DNA of 64,000 nt from Paramuribaculum sp. Lineage in GTDB: Bacteria; Bacteroidota; Bacteroidia; Bacteroidales; Muribaculaceae. Positions 1-7,990 of the stretch are shown here, in pieces. The DNA is taken from NCBI GenBank assembly GCA_022511125.1, contig JAFLSD010000012.1, positions 1 to 64,000 on the forward strand, in the 5' to 3' direction. The position numbers were made by a program, and so were the translations under genes. Position 1 is the first letter of the stretch. Each line of letters starts with the position of its first letter. The notes under the pieces are model-generated. The model saw only the letters and a program-made list of their open reading frames with translations. It was not told the origin of the DNA and made no database searches.

Positions 1-301
1 AGCCATCGTTACTTTGATTAACCGCCGGCAGCATGCGCCGGCGGACATGCCCTCCCCAGCCATCCGCACGGCGGAGCCGTGCCACATCCCACGGCCGACC
101 CTCCCCGCTTCGCATCATCCCGCGACATCCCCGTCCGCTACCGTTTGCGGGACTCCCCCACCATCTTTTTCCCCCCTTCCTCATCCTCCCCACCCCATCC
201 CGTATCCGCAGGATTCATTAATAATAACCGGGTATTGGCGACAACGTCGCCTATGCCCGGCAAACACCAACCAAACAACGTATCCGCAGGATTCATTAAT
301 T
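1..301. repeat. GC-rich hairpin repeat, copy 1
   Basis: This is the first of two imperfect direct copies about 472 bases apart (matching points lie 471 to 475 bases apart). It is a chain of small hairpins. One has arms at 22-29 and 37-44. One at 66-82 has a 7-bp stem closed by a GGA triloop. A 15-bp imperfect stem lies at 228-242 and 246-260 with an AAC loop. The stretch 171-202 is C-rich on the plus strand, so the minus strand carries several G runs and could form a G-quadruplex. Base composition is far more GC-rich than the genes around it, and no reading frame resembles a protein. Function unknown. Confidence 0.8.
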
Positions 302-475
302 TGCTCCAACACCTTCCCGCCCGTCCCGGAACGGGACGATACGTAAGTAACCCCGTACGCTACAGCGTGCGGGGATCAGAAAGTGCCGTAGATACTTCAT
401 TACACCCCCGACACCATCCCCGCAGACATAGATGGCGGAGCCCATACCACCCGTACCCGCAGCCATAGATGGCGG
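302..475. repeat. Spacer with further hairpins between the two repeat copies
   Basis: This stretch joins the two copies and has the same style of sequence. A 7-bp stem at 322-328 and 332-338 is closed by a GAA triloop. A stem of about 8 bp with G-T pairs lies near 353-374. A GATGGC-GGA hairpin begins at 431 in damaged form and appears intact at 468-482, where it runs into copy 2. No gene is seen. Confidence 0.6.
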
Positions 476-772
476 AGCCATCGTTACTTTGATTAACCGC
501 CGGCAGCATGCGCCGGCGGACACGCACTCCCCAACCACTCGCACGGCGGAGCTGTGCCACATCCCACGGCCGAACCTCCCCGCTTCGCATCACCCAGCGA
601 CATCCCCCACCCGATACCGCGTGCGGGGCTCACCCACCATCTTTTCCCCCCATCCCTCATCCTTCCCCTCCCGAATCCGCAGGATTCCTTAATAATAACC
701 GGGTATTGGCGACAACCTCGCCTATGCCCGGCAAACCACCAACCACACAACGTATCCGCAGGATTCATTAAT
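476..772. repeat. GC-rich hairpin repeat, copy 2
   Basis: This is the second imperfect copy. It keeps the hairpins of copy 1 (for example the CCGCCGGC arms just after 496, the GGA-triloop hairpin near 541-557 with one change, and the long CCGGGTATTGG hairpin near 699-731). Its C-rich tract at 646-673 gives G runs on the minus strand. It ends about 50 bases from the 3' end of tRNA-Cys, against that gene's terminator. Differences from copy 1 are scattered substitutions and small indels, which suggests an old duplication or repeated exchange. Confidence 0.8.
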
Positions 773-775
773 AAC

Positions 776-806
776 AAAAAAAACACCACCTTATTATATA
801 AGGCGG
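776..806 (-). terminator. Terminator of tRNA-Cys
   Basis: Read on the minus strand, a hairpin (core CCTTAT/ATAAGG, extended by further G-C pairs with mismatches) is followed by a run of eight T. It lies 15 bases past the tRNA 3' end. Confidence 0.65.
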
Positions 807-820
807 CGCTTCATCTCTCG

Positions 821-891
821 AGGTACCTAGCAGAATCGAACTGCTGTATACGGTTTTGCAGACCGGTGCCTCACCACTCGGCCAAGGTACC
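821..891 (-). tRNA. tRNA-Cys (anticodon GCA)
   Basis: The minus strand folds as a tRNA: acceptor GGTACCT pairs with AGGTACC, the T arm contains TTCGATT between AGCAG and CTGCT, and the anticodon loop reads CTGCAAA, giving GCA for cysteine. The discriminator base is U, as expected for tRNA-Cys. CCA is not encoded. Confidence 0.95.
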
Positions 892-963
892 ATCATTTTC
901 TGCTGCAAAGGTAAACCTTTTTTTCCGTAAATGCAACAACGCGCTCAAAAAAAATACTCCCGA

Positions 964-2055
964 TTATACTTTCAGATAGATCTTATATCGATACATAAAC
1001 CATAATATACCGAAGAGGATCAACGCATTACCTGCCGTGAGGACAACACCGTACCAGGCGCCCGTGTATGGCTCTAAACCGAACGTAAGCGAAGCCGTAA
1101 CACTCCTGAAACTGATCGTTTCACCGATACAGTAAGCCGTTATCGCGTTCATACCGTAGATTTTCAACCACTCCAAGCCTCGTTTATGCCCCATAACGTC
1201 AATCCACTGATAAAACAAAGCCATCAGCAGAAAGCACCAACCCGAAGCGAATAGCGTCATCGACGATGTCCACAGACGCTTGATTATTGGTTCCACGAAA
1301 CCCAACCCCCAACCGGCCAACACCAGCGCTACGCCCAACACCGCCAACACTCCCGGAAGATTCCCTTTCTCGGCGCGTCTCGAATCGTTCATCAGCAACC
1401 GGCCGCACAAAGCACCGAACATTACCGTCGCACCGAACGTCAGCGAGCTCCACACCCATGTGTAACTCAGATCCCCGCGGAAACCGCCTATCACCACCTC
1501 ATCAACCATATAGGCGAAACTGCCGCCCAGCGAATAATCGCCCCATATCTGCATCGGAATCGAATACACCACCATCAGAAGGAAGGTCAGCGCGATCTGC
1601 CAGCCGTAAGATCGTACGTTCAGAAGAATCACCGCCGCTATCAGATAACCCGCCGCTATCGCCTGAAGCGTATTGTTGTAGATCTGAAGAACGTCGATAC
1701 GCAGAGCTAACAGATTGCCCTGCACTATCATACCCAAAACAAAAAGGAGCAGGAAACGGCGCAATATGCGCTGATAGAGCTTCCGTTTCGAAATCCCCGG
1801 CTTGCGGTATTTCGAAAATGAGAAAGGCATCGAAGCGCCTACCATAAACAGGAAAAGAGGCATCACCAGATCCCACACGCGAAATCCCTCCCACACTTCA
1901 TGATCCAGTTGATACATAATCCCCTGATACCATGGAGCATCATACACTTTTCCCACAGCTATCAGCACCGGCTGAAGGAACAGCAGTAGAAACAGATCCG
2001 CACCACGCAGAATGTCTATTGAAGCCAGTCTTTTGTTTTCTCTCGGTTTTGCCAT
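964..2055 (-). CDS. DUF5009 / NagX-like membrane acyltransferase
   Basis: This is a 363-residue polytopic membrane protein of the family that includes heparan-alpha-glucosaminide N-acetyltransferase-like proteins (DUF5009/NagX). It begins with the family's SIDILRG motif near residues 12-18. The first loop holds His52 in a stretch ending WEGF, followed by a DLVMPLFLF helix; a histidine in this loop is thought to carry the acetyl group in the family. About ten hydrophobic segments follow. I chose ATG 2055 rather than 2070 because AGGAGAG lies seven bases before it and the promoter at 2092-2120 is just upstream. In Bacteroidales such genes often accompany glycan use, but none adjoins here, so the substrate is unknown. 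Confidence 0.8.
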   Translation of the reverse strand: MAKPRENKRLASIDILRGADLFLLLFLQPVLIAVGKVYDAPWYQGIMYQLDHEVWEGFRVWDLVMPLFLFMVGASMPFSFSKYRKPGISKRKLYQRILRRFLLLFVLGMIVQGNLLALRIDVLQIYNNTLQAIAAGYLIAAVILLNVRSYGWQIALTFLLMVVYSIPMQIWGDYSLGGSFAYMVDEVVIGGFRGDLSYTWVWSSLTFGATVMFGALCGRLLMNDSRRAEKGNLPGVLAVLGVALVLAGWGLGFVEPIIKRLWTSSMTLFASGWCFLLMALFYQWIDVMGHKRGLEWLKIYGMNAITAYCIGETISFRSVTASLTFGLEPYTGAWYGVVLTAGNALILFGILWFMYRYKIYLKV

Positions 2056-2091
2056 TTTTTCTCTCCTCATGCTTTACATTTTTTTCTGTTG

Positions 2092-2120
2092 CAAAGTTAA
2101 TACCGCATTCGTCAAGCAAT
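2092..2120 (-). promoter_or_regulatory. Bacteroidetes-type promoter for the DUF5009 gene
   Basis: On the minus strand TAACTTTG (2092-2099) matches the -7 consensus TAnnTTTG, with ATTG at 2117-2120 after 17 bases as the -33 element. It is about 40 bases upstream of the start codon. Confidence 0.6.
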
Positions 2121-2385
2121 CTGCGAATTTGACACAATAAAATTCAGCCCTATTCGTTAAGATACTGATTATCAGCCTTAAGCCTCAAAAACTTTAACCT
2201 TATTTAACTATTGACATCCCACATCGCCTCTTCTTCTCACTCCCATCGCCCCATTCCGCTCGAGTATTTTTTTCACCTCATCCATAACTTTTTTACCCGT
2301 TCGGTTGTTAAATATTCAAACGAGGTTTCTACCCCGTTCATTTGAACTGAAATTATTATAAAACAACTACTAAAACATTACTATT
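2121..2385. other. Intergenic region upstream of the oxalate cassette
   Basis: This divergent spacer is AT-rich. It must hold the start of transcription for the CoA-transferase gene, but no clean TAnnTTTG is present; the nearest match is TAACTTTT at 2285-2292. A short inverted repeat GTTCA-TT-TGAAC lies near 2336-2347 and might be an operator. No gene is seen. Confidence 0.4.
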
Positions 2386-3723
2386 ATGAACACAGCTCCA
2401 GCCCCTTTGGAAGGTATTAAAGTTATCGACTTCACAGAAGTACAGTCAGGTCCCTCATGCACACAGATGTTAGCATGGCTCGGTGCCGAAGTTATCAAAA
2501 TCGAACGTCCGGGCGTTGGCGATGCCACCCGTAAAGAACTACAGTTCAACCCGGATCTCCCCTCTTACTATTTCCTACAGTTGAACAGTGACAAGAAATC
2601 CGTTACCCTCGACGCAAAAACACCCGACGGAAAAGAAATCCTGACCAAGCTTTTGAAAGAGGCTGACATGTTCGTTGAAAACCTCCACCCCGGAGCTATG
2701 GACAAGCTCGGATTCAGTTGGGAGGCTGTTCACGCCTTGAACCCCAAATTGATCTATGGCACTATCAAAGGATTCCCACAATCATCTAAATATAAAGACC
2801 TTAAGGCCTATGAGCCCATCGCTCAAGTAACTGGTGGTGCAGCTTCCACTACAGGTTGGTATGACGGCGACTACAACATCCCGACACAGTCCGGTGCCGC
2901 TCTCGGTGACTCGAACACTGGTATGCACCTGCTCATCGGTCTCCTCGCCGCCCTCCAGCAGAGAAACAAAACCGGAGAAGGCTCTTATGTCTACCAGTCA
3001 ATGCACAACGCTTGCTTGAACCTCTGCCGTATCAAGACTCGCGACCAGCTCACACTCGACAAGATCGGTTATCTGACACAGTTCCCGCAGTATCCTAACG
3101 GTAAATTCGGCGATTGCGTGCCTCGTTCGGCTAACACAGAAGGTGGTGGCGTTCTCGGATGGACCTACAAATGTAAACCCGCCGGTGGTTACGACACTGA
3201 AATAGATGCAAATAACTACGTTTACATCATTCTTCAGAGAGGTGAAAAAGATTTCGAACTAGCTTGTAAGGCATTCGGTTTCGAAGATTGGCTCACAAAT
3301 CCCGACTTCAACACAGCCGATGCACGCGACCGCAACAAACAGGCCATCTGGCAGCGCATAGGCGAATGGACAGCCGATAAGACTAAATTCGAAGTGACCG
3401 ACATTCTCGGCAAAGCAGGTGTTCCTGTAGGTCCGGTTCTCTCGACTAAGGAAATCATGACCGACGAAACCCTTTACGACGGCAACACACTCGTCCGCAT
3501 CAACCAGGGCGGCGAAATTGGTGAATTCGTTTCTCCGGGATGTCCTTTCACAATCTCCACATTCCAACCCACTTACGGACCTTGTCCTGAACTCGGCGGA
3601 AATACTGCTGAAGTCCTCAAGAGCATCGGTTACACCGACGATCAGATAGCAGAATTTGCCAAAAACGGTACTACGGCTCCGGCACCGGCTCCCGCAGCTC
3701 CGGAAGCTCCGGCAAGCAAATAA
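2386..3723 (+). CDS. frc: Formyl-CoA:oxalate CoA-transferase
   Basis: This class III CoA-transferase (CaiB/BaiF family) moves CoA from formyl-CoA to oxalate in the cytoplasm, giving oxalyl-CoA for the next gene product. The N-terminus has the family pattern (GIKVIDFTEVQSGPSCTQML, residues 10-29). GDSNTGMH places the catalytic aspartate at Asp175, equivalent to Asp169 of the Oxalobacter enzyme. GGG at 253-255 fits the mobile glycine loop. The length of 445 is slightly long because of a C-terminal tail rich in Pro and Ala (about residues 428-445), which is unusual and probably disordered. A GC-rich hairpin lies between it and oxc. The pairing with oxc makes the assignment firm. Confidence 0.95.
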   Translation: MNTAPAPLEGIKVIDFTEVQSGPSCTQMLAWLGAEVIKIERPGVGDATRKELQFNPDLPSYYFLQLNSDKKSVTLDAKTPDGKEILTKLLKEADMFVENLHPGAMDKLGFSWEAVHALNPKLIYGTIKGFPQSSKYKDLKAYEPIAQVTGGAASTTGWYDGDYNIPTQSGAALGDSNTGMHLLIGLLAALQQRNKTGEGSYVYQSMHNACLNLCRIKTRDQLTLDKIGYLTQFPQYPNGKFGDCVPRSANTEGGGVLGWTYKCKPAGGYDTEIDANNYVYIILQRGEKDFELACKAFGFEDWLTNPDFNTADARDRNKQAIWQRIGEWTADKTKFEVTDILGKAGVPVGPVLSTKEIMTDETLYDGNTLVRINQGGEIGEFVSPGCPFTISTFQPTYGPCPELGGNTAEVLKSIGYTDDQIAEFAKNGTTAPAPAPAAPEAPASK

Positions 3724-3743
3724 AAACACTGACATAACCCAAA

Positions 3744-3773
3744 ACCGCCCCCGGGATTACACCCCGGGGCGGT
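3744..3773 (+). terminator. GC-rich hairpin between frc and oxc, without a T tract
   Basis: An 8-bp stem (ACCGCCCC/GGGGCGGT), one mismatch and 3 more base pairs enclose the loop ATTACA. No run of T follows, so it may end only part of the transcripts or protect the frc 3' end after processing rather than act as a full terminator. Confidence 0.6.
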
Positions 3774-3818
3774 CTTGATAAACGACTCTATATCTCACAA
3801 TTACAAAAACATAAAACA

Positions 3819-5576
3819 ATGGCAACAATAGATTCAAAATACAACTTATCGACAAGCCAGAATCCACAGTTCCCGGCACAAGTTACGGGCATGTACGTAC
3901 TGGCACAGACTCTTAAGAGACTCGGTATCGACACCGTTTATGGTTTGATCGGAATACCCGTTACAGAAGCTGCGTATGCAATGCAGGACGTTGGTGTAAG
4001 GTTCGTAAGTTTCCGCTTCGAACAACAGGCTGGTATGGCAGCAGCCACTCACGGTTTCCTTACCAAACAGCCGGGCGTTCTTCTGACTGTTTCATCTCTT
4101 GGCTTTATGAACGGCCTGACAGCTACGGCCAATGCAACGGTCAACTGCTATCCGATGATTCAGATTTCAGGTGCCTCCAATCCTGAAATGGTCGATATGA
4201 ATGTAGGCATGTATGAACAGCTCGACCAATTCAACACTGCCAAACCTCTTGTAAAGGCCGTGTTCCGTTGCAGCCATGCTACGGATATCCCGTCAGCACT
4301 CGCACGTGCTTATCGTGCATCCGTCAGCGGGCGTCCCGGCGGTGTGTACGTTGATATGTCGGAAGTTGCACTTGCCGAGGTTATAGACGCATCGGAAGCA
4401 GAAAAATTATATTACACTCCGATTGACGTTTATTCTGCAGTTGCGCCTAACCCTGATTCGGTAAAGAAAGCTGTAGAAGTTCTCACCTCTGCAAAACGCC
4501 CTGCTATTCTCATTGGTAAAGGTGCCGCATACGCTCAGGTTGAAGACAAAATCAAGCAATTGGTTGAAACATATAAAATTCCGTATCTGCCCATGTCGAT
4601 GGCAAAAGGCGTTTTACCGGATAATGGAGATTTGTCGGCAATTTCTTGCCGTTCCGACATTATGGAGAAATCAGATGTCGTCATGATTTTAGGCGGACGT
4701 CTCAACTGGATGCTCTCTTTCGGCAAAGGAGCATGGAATCCGGAAATGAAGTTTATCCAGGTTGATGTCGAACCTCAGGAGATCGATATCAACGTTCCTA
4801 TTACAGCTCCGGTAGTCGGTGACTTAGGTTTGGCACTTGATGCTATTCTGACGGAAATGGAGGGTAAGACAATGTCGACTGATCCTCAATGGCTTGCTGA
4901 TCTTGCTTCGGAGACAAAAGTAAAGAATGCCAAATTTGCCGAAAGGCTTACGTCCGCTGCCACATTGTCTCCTATGAATCATTGGAGTGCTCTGAGTGTT
5001 GTAAAACCTATTCTTGAAGCCAATCCTGACGTGATATTGGTGAATGAAGGAGCAAATACCCTTGATGACACCCGTGATGCAGTAGATATGTTCCTGCCAC
5101 GTCATAGAGTAGACTGTGCAACATGGGCTATCATGGGTATGGGCATGGGCTCAGCTATTGGAGCCGCCGTAGCCACTGGCAAAAAAGTAGTTGCGATCGA
5201 AGGCGACTCAGCTTTCGGATTCTCTGGAATGGACTTCTCTACTATTACTCGTTTCCAACTTCCGGTAACTGTAGTCATTTTCAATAACGGAGGAATCTAC
5301 AATCACTTGGGTGTAAATCCGAGTACGGATCCTGAAGTCAAGAAAGATCCGGCTCCGACGACTCTGGATTATGACAGGTATGATCTTTTTGGCGAAGTAT
5401 TCAATGCCAACCATGCATACGTTACAACTACCGATGAATTGAAAACGGCTCTGGAAACTGCTATCGCTTCGGGCAAACCGAATATCATCAACGTTCAACT
5501 TGCACCTGATGCAGGTAAAGAGAGCGGACACATAGGTTATTTGAATCCGACCCCTTTAATCGATTATACGGTATAA
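3819..5576 (+). CDS. oxc: Oxalyl-CoA decarboxylase
   Basis: This thiamine-diphosphate enzyme splits oxalyl-CoA into formyl-CoA and CO2; formyl-CoA returns to Frc, completing the oxalate cycle. The order is ThDP-pyrimidine-binding domain, central domain and ThDP-diphosphate-binding domain. RFEQQAGMAA places the cofactor-activating Glu at residue 68. The metal/ThDP motif starts GDSAFGFSGM at 462 and ends with the Asn pair 489-490. The segment SSLGFMNGLTATANA matches oxalyl-CoA decarboxylases better than acetolactate synthase, which is encoded separately at 48557. The length of 585 is usual for the family. It lies 95 bases after frc and is followed by its own terminator. Confidence 0.95.
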   Translation: MATIDSKYNLSTSQNPQFPAQVTGMYVLAQTLKRLGIDTVYGLIGIPVTEAAYAMQDVGVRFVSFRFEQQAGMAAATHGFLTKQPGVLLTVSSLGFMNGLTATANATVNCYPMIQISGASNPEMVDMNVGMYEQLDQFNTAKPLVKAVFRCSHATDIPSALARAYRASVSGRPGGVYVDMSEVALAEVIDASEAEKLYYTPIDVYSAVAPNPDSVKKAVEVLTSAKRPAILIGKGAAYAQVEDKIKQLVETYKIPYLPMSMAKGVLPDNGDLSAISCRSDIMEKSDVVMILGGRLNWMLSFGKGAWNPEMKFIQVDVEPQEIDINVPITAPVVGDLGLALDAILTEMEGKTMSTDPQWLADLASETKVKNAKFAERLTSAATLSPMNHWSALSVVKPILEANPDVILVNEGANTLDDTRDAVDMFLPRHRVDCATWAIMGMGMGSAIGAAVATGKKVVAIEGDSAFGFSGMDFSTITRFQLPVTVVIFNNGGIYNHLGVNPSTDPEVKKDPAPTTLDYDRYDLFGEVFNANHAYVTTTDELKTALETAIASGKPNIINVQLAPDAGKESGHIGYLNPTPLIDYTV

Positions 5577-5605
5577 AAATTTAATGATTCATCGAACCAA
5601 TATCT

Positions 5606-5650
5606 ACCGTCGAGCGTTTTAATTACAGAAACCGCTCGACGGTTTCATTT
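5606..5650 (+). terminator. Terminator after oxc
   Basis: An 11-bp perfect stem (5606-5616 with 5633-5643) is followed by a T-rich stretch. It separates oxc from the carrier gene, so the carrier may have its own promoter or depend on read-through. Confidence 0.7.
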
Positions 5651-5711
5651 TCAAGAAAGACAAATACTTCTAACTAATTCAACTATTTAATTAATTTCTA
5701 AATTTACAATT

Positions 5712-6737
5712 ATGGATATTGGACATGTAATCATTTACGCGATTGTGCCGATTCTCGTTGTAATGTTGGCGGGATATCTATCGGGTAAAAAAGGAGCGTT
5801 CAATGGCGATGACTCCAAGAAGTTCAACAAGGTTGTGCTTGTTTACGCATTACCGGCTGCTCTTTTCGTTTCGATTGCGAAATCAAGCCGCGAAATGCTT
5901 GTTGAGGACATCAAACTGTCGATTGTTTCCGTGGTCGGAATCATGGCATGTTTTATGTTGGTGTATTTCATCTTCCTTTGGTGCTTCAAAAAGAACAAAC
6001 CTAATGCTCAGTCTTGTGCTGCAGTAAGTGCATTGATCAGCGGATCTCCGACTATCGGATTCCTTGGTTTTGCAGTACTCGAACCGGTGTTCGACGCAAC
6101 TGTAGGTTTGACAAAAGTAGCTCTCGTCGTTGCAATTATCGGTATCGTGGTTAACGCCATTGGCATCCCTGTGGGATTGTCACTTCTTAACTCTGGTCTT
6201 GCGAAAGCCAACCCCAACCACCAGGGTCAGGCTTGGTGGAAACCTGTAGTACACGCTTTGGCACAACCGGTAGCATGGGCTCCTATTTTGGCTACAATTT
6301 GGGTTATCATCGGAATTCCATGGCCGGATTGGGCAAGTCCTTCCTTCAACCTTATCAAAGGCGCCAATGCTTCAATGGCAGTATTCTCTGCAGGTATCAC
6401 TCTTTCAGCTCTGAAGATAACTATTAACTGGCAGGCAATTTTAGGCTCGATTCTGAAGATGATCATGATGCCGGCTGTAATCCTTATCCTTTGCCTCCTC
6501 TTCAAGATGGACTATTACAACACATTGATGACAGTCGTAGCTTGCGCACTTCCCCCGGCATTCTCAGGTATCATCATCGCTGACGAATACGACACATACA
6601 CTGCGATAGGCACAAGTTCACTTACATTGTCCGTTATCCTCTTCATGGGATTCTGCCCACTATGGATCATTATATCCAAGGTCTGCATGGAAGCTCACCT
6701 CTTCGGGTGGACAGGTGTAATCCCTGGAGTGATGTAA
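5712..6737 (+). CDS. AEC-family transporter, likely for oxalate or formate
   Basis: This is a 341-residue inner-membrane protein with about ten hydrophobic helices, of the auxin efflux carrier (AEC) family. The first helix region (IVPILVVMLAGYLSGKKG) and the LVYALPAALFVSIAKSS segment are typical, as is the repeated second half with ALPPAFSGIIIADEY. In E. coli the AEC protein YfdV sits with YfdW (Frc) and YfdU (Oxc), so the same trio occurs here. By context it probably moves oxalate in, formate out, or exchanges them. It is not the major-facilitator antiporter OxlT of Oxalobacter. Transport substrate and direction are inference. Confidence 0.8.
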   Translation: MDIGHVIIYAIVPILVVMLAGYLSGKKGAFNGDDSKKFNKVVLVYALPAALFVSIAKSSREMLVEDIKLSIVSVVGIMACFMLVYFIFLWCFKKNKPNAQSCAAVSALISGSPTIGFLGFAVLEPVFDATVGLTKVALVVAIIGIVVNAIGIPVGLSLLNSGLAKANPNHQGQAWWKPVVHALAQPVAWAPILATIWVIIGIPWPDWASPSFNLIKGANASMAVFSAGITLSALKITINWQAILGSILKMIMMPAVILILCLLFKMDYYNTLMTVVACALPPAFSGIIIADEYDTYTAIGTSSLTLSVILFMGFCPLWIIISKVCMEAHLFGWTGVIPGVM

Positions 6738-6797
6738 GATTTGTCTGAATTATGAAAACAGTCGAATATTGACATCATAATTATGATATATTTGGGT

Positions 6798-6834
6798 AAG
6801 AGGCATCGGTTTTGAACCGGTGTCTCTTTCTTTT
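6798..6834 (+). terminator. Terminator after the AEC transporter gene
   Basis: A 14-bp stem containing two G-T pairs (6798-6811 with 6815-6828, loop TTG) is followed by TCTTTTT. This closes the oxalate cassette. Confidence 0.75.
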
Positions 6835-6844
6835 TGCCGTTTTT

Positions 6845-6875
6845 ATTGCAAAACGCCCTAAAGTGACTAACTTTG
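6845..6875 (+). promoter_or_regulatory. Promoter for the channel-like gene
   Basis: ATTG at 6845-6848, then 19 bases, then TAACTTTG at 6868-6875 fit the Bacteroidetes sigma consensus. The position also supports ATG 6900 as the start rather than the upstream TTG. Confidence 0.6.
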
Positions 6876-6899
6876 CGGAAGCGAACCAATAAACCGATC

Positions 6900-7802
6900 A
6901 TGACAGAAGAAAAACAGATAAAGGACAGTCAGAATACCGACGACTCCGCAATATCCGCTACAAAATCCGTTCAACCGTCGCAGAACAAAGCGCATGACAA
7001 CGATGTAAATACGACGGAAGAAACTCAGACTGTAGTGCAGAAGGATGTCAACAACGACAACGAGGGTTCCGGCAGATCCTTACCTGTAAAAATTCTTTAT
7101 CTCCTACTGCACATAGCAATGCTTGTCCTATCGATTTTCTTGATCATCAGCATCTCGATGGACACTTTCAACGGGGTGCCGTTTTATGAGAATCCGAAAT
7201 TTCTGAGAACACAGACGTGGATCTGCGCAGTCTTTCTCGCTGACTTCTTTGTCGAGTTTTTCATGGCAAAACGAAAATGGCGATATCTCGCAACGCATTT
7301 CATTTTTTTCCTTGTCAGCATTCCGTATCTGTTTCTCATCCACCATTTCGGATGGCAATTTCCTCCGGAGGTGACTTACGTCATACAATTCATTCCCATG
7401 GTAAGAGGAGGATACGCCCTTGCGATGATTGTCGGATGGTTCACTTACAACCGTGCCACAGGACTGTTTGTAACATATCTCGTAACTCTTTTGGCAACGG
7501 TTTATTTCGCTTCATTGGTATTCTATCTGTTCGAACACGGTCCTAATAAACTCGTCGAAAACTATCAGGACGCTCTTTGGTGGGCTGCAATGGACGTGAC
7601 CACAGTCGGCAGCAATATTGTTGCCGTCACAGCCATAGGACGCGTTCTCTCAGTGCTGTTGGCTGCCATGGGTATGATGATGTTCCCGATATTCACGGTT
7701 TATGTCACTTCGCTCATCACACAACGGCGACAGACCTCTGTAACGATATTCGACAAACGTTACAATGATCGAAATAAAACCGAAATCGCTCAAAATCAAT
7801 AA
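6900..7802 (+). CDS. Ion-channel-like membrane protein with altered selectivity filter
   Basis: This 300-residue protein has a hydrophilic, acidic N-terminus of about 60 residues and then hydrophobic segments arranged like a six-helix voltage-gated channel. The final part has the layout of a potassium-channel pore: a helix (LFVTYLVTLLATVYFASLVF), a short pore helix (YQDALWWAAMDV), the filter region at 234-239 and a last helix after IGRVLSVL. The filter reads TTVGSN where potassium channels have TVGYG, and the fourth helix lacks the usual series of arginines. It may be a non-selective or altered-ion channel. Family membership is likely; ion and gating are unknown. Confidence 0.65.
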   Translation: MTEEKQIKDSQNTDDSAISATKSVQPSQNKAHDNDVNTTEETQTVVQKDVNNDNEGSGRSLPVKILYLLLHIAMLVLSIFLIISISMDTFNGVPFYENPKFLRTQTWICAVFLADFFVEFFMAKRKWRYLATHFIFFLVSIPYLFLIHHFGWQFPPEVTYVIQFIPMVRGGYALAMIVGWFTYNRATGLFVTYLVTLLATVYFASLVFYLFEHGPNKLVENYQDALWWAAMDVTTVGSNIVAVTAIGRVLSVLLAAMGMMMFPIFTVYVTSLITQRRQTSVTIFDKRYNDRNKTEIAQNQ

Positions 7803-7951
7803 AAGACTTACCATTTCACGAACTTTTAGCGACCACCGTCAAATAGCCCAACGCATAATTTCATAACCCCCGGCCTGCCTTATGGGCTATATCGCACATC
7901 GAGCTAAAAAAAGAAATCACGATAAATTAGAATTATTTCAATCCATTTGTT

Positions 7952-7959
7952 TACTTTTG
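7952..7959 (+). promoter_or_regulatory. Possible -7 element for the DUF4956 gene
   Basis: TACTTTTG matches TAnnTTTG and lies 31 bases before ATG 7991. A -33 element is not clear. Confidence 0.4.
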
Positions 7960-7990
7960 CATTTTGCTATATTAAGTGAGATTTAATCAA

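Noticed and set aside
14..979. Several overlapping open frames on both strands in the first kilobase
   Set aside because: They lie in the hairpin repeat, run across the tRNA-Cys terminator and even the tRNA, are rich in Pro, Arg and His from GC-rich repeats, and show no protein family.
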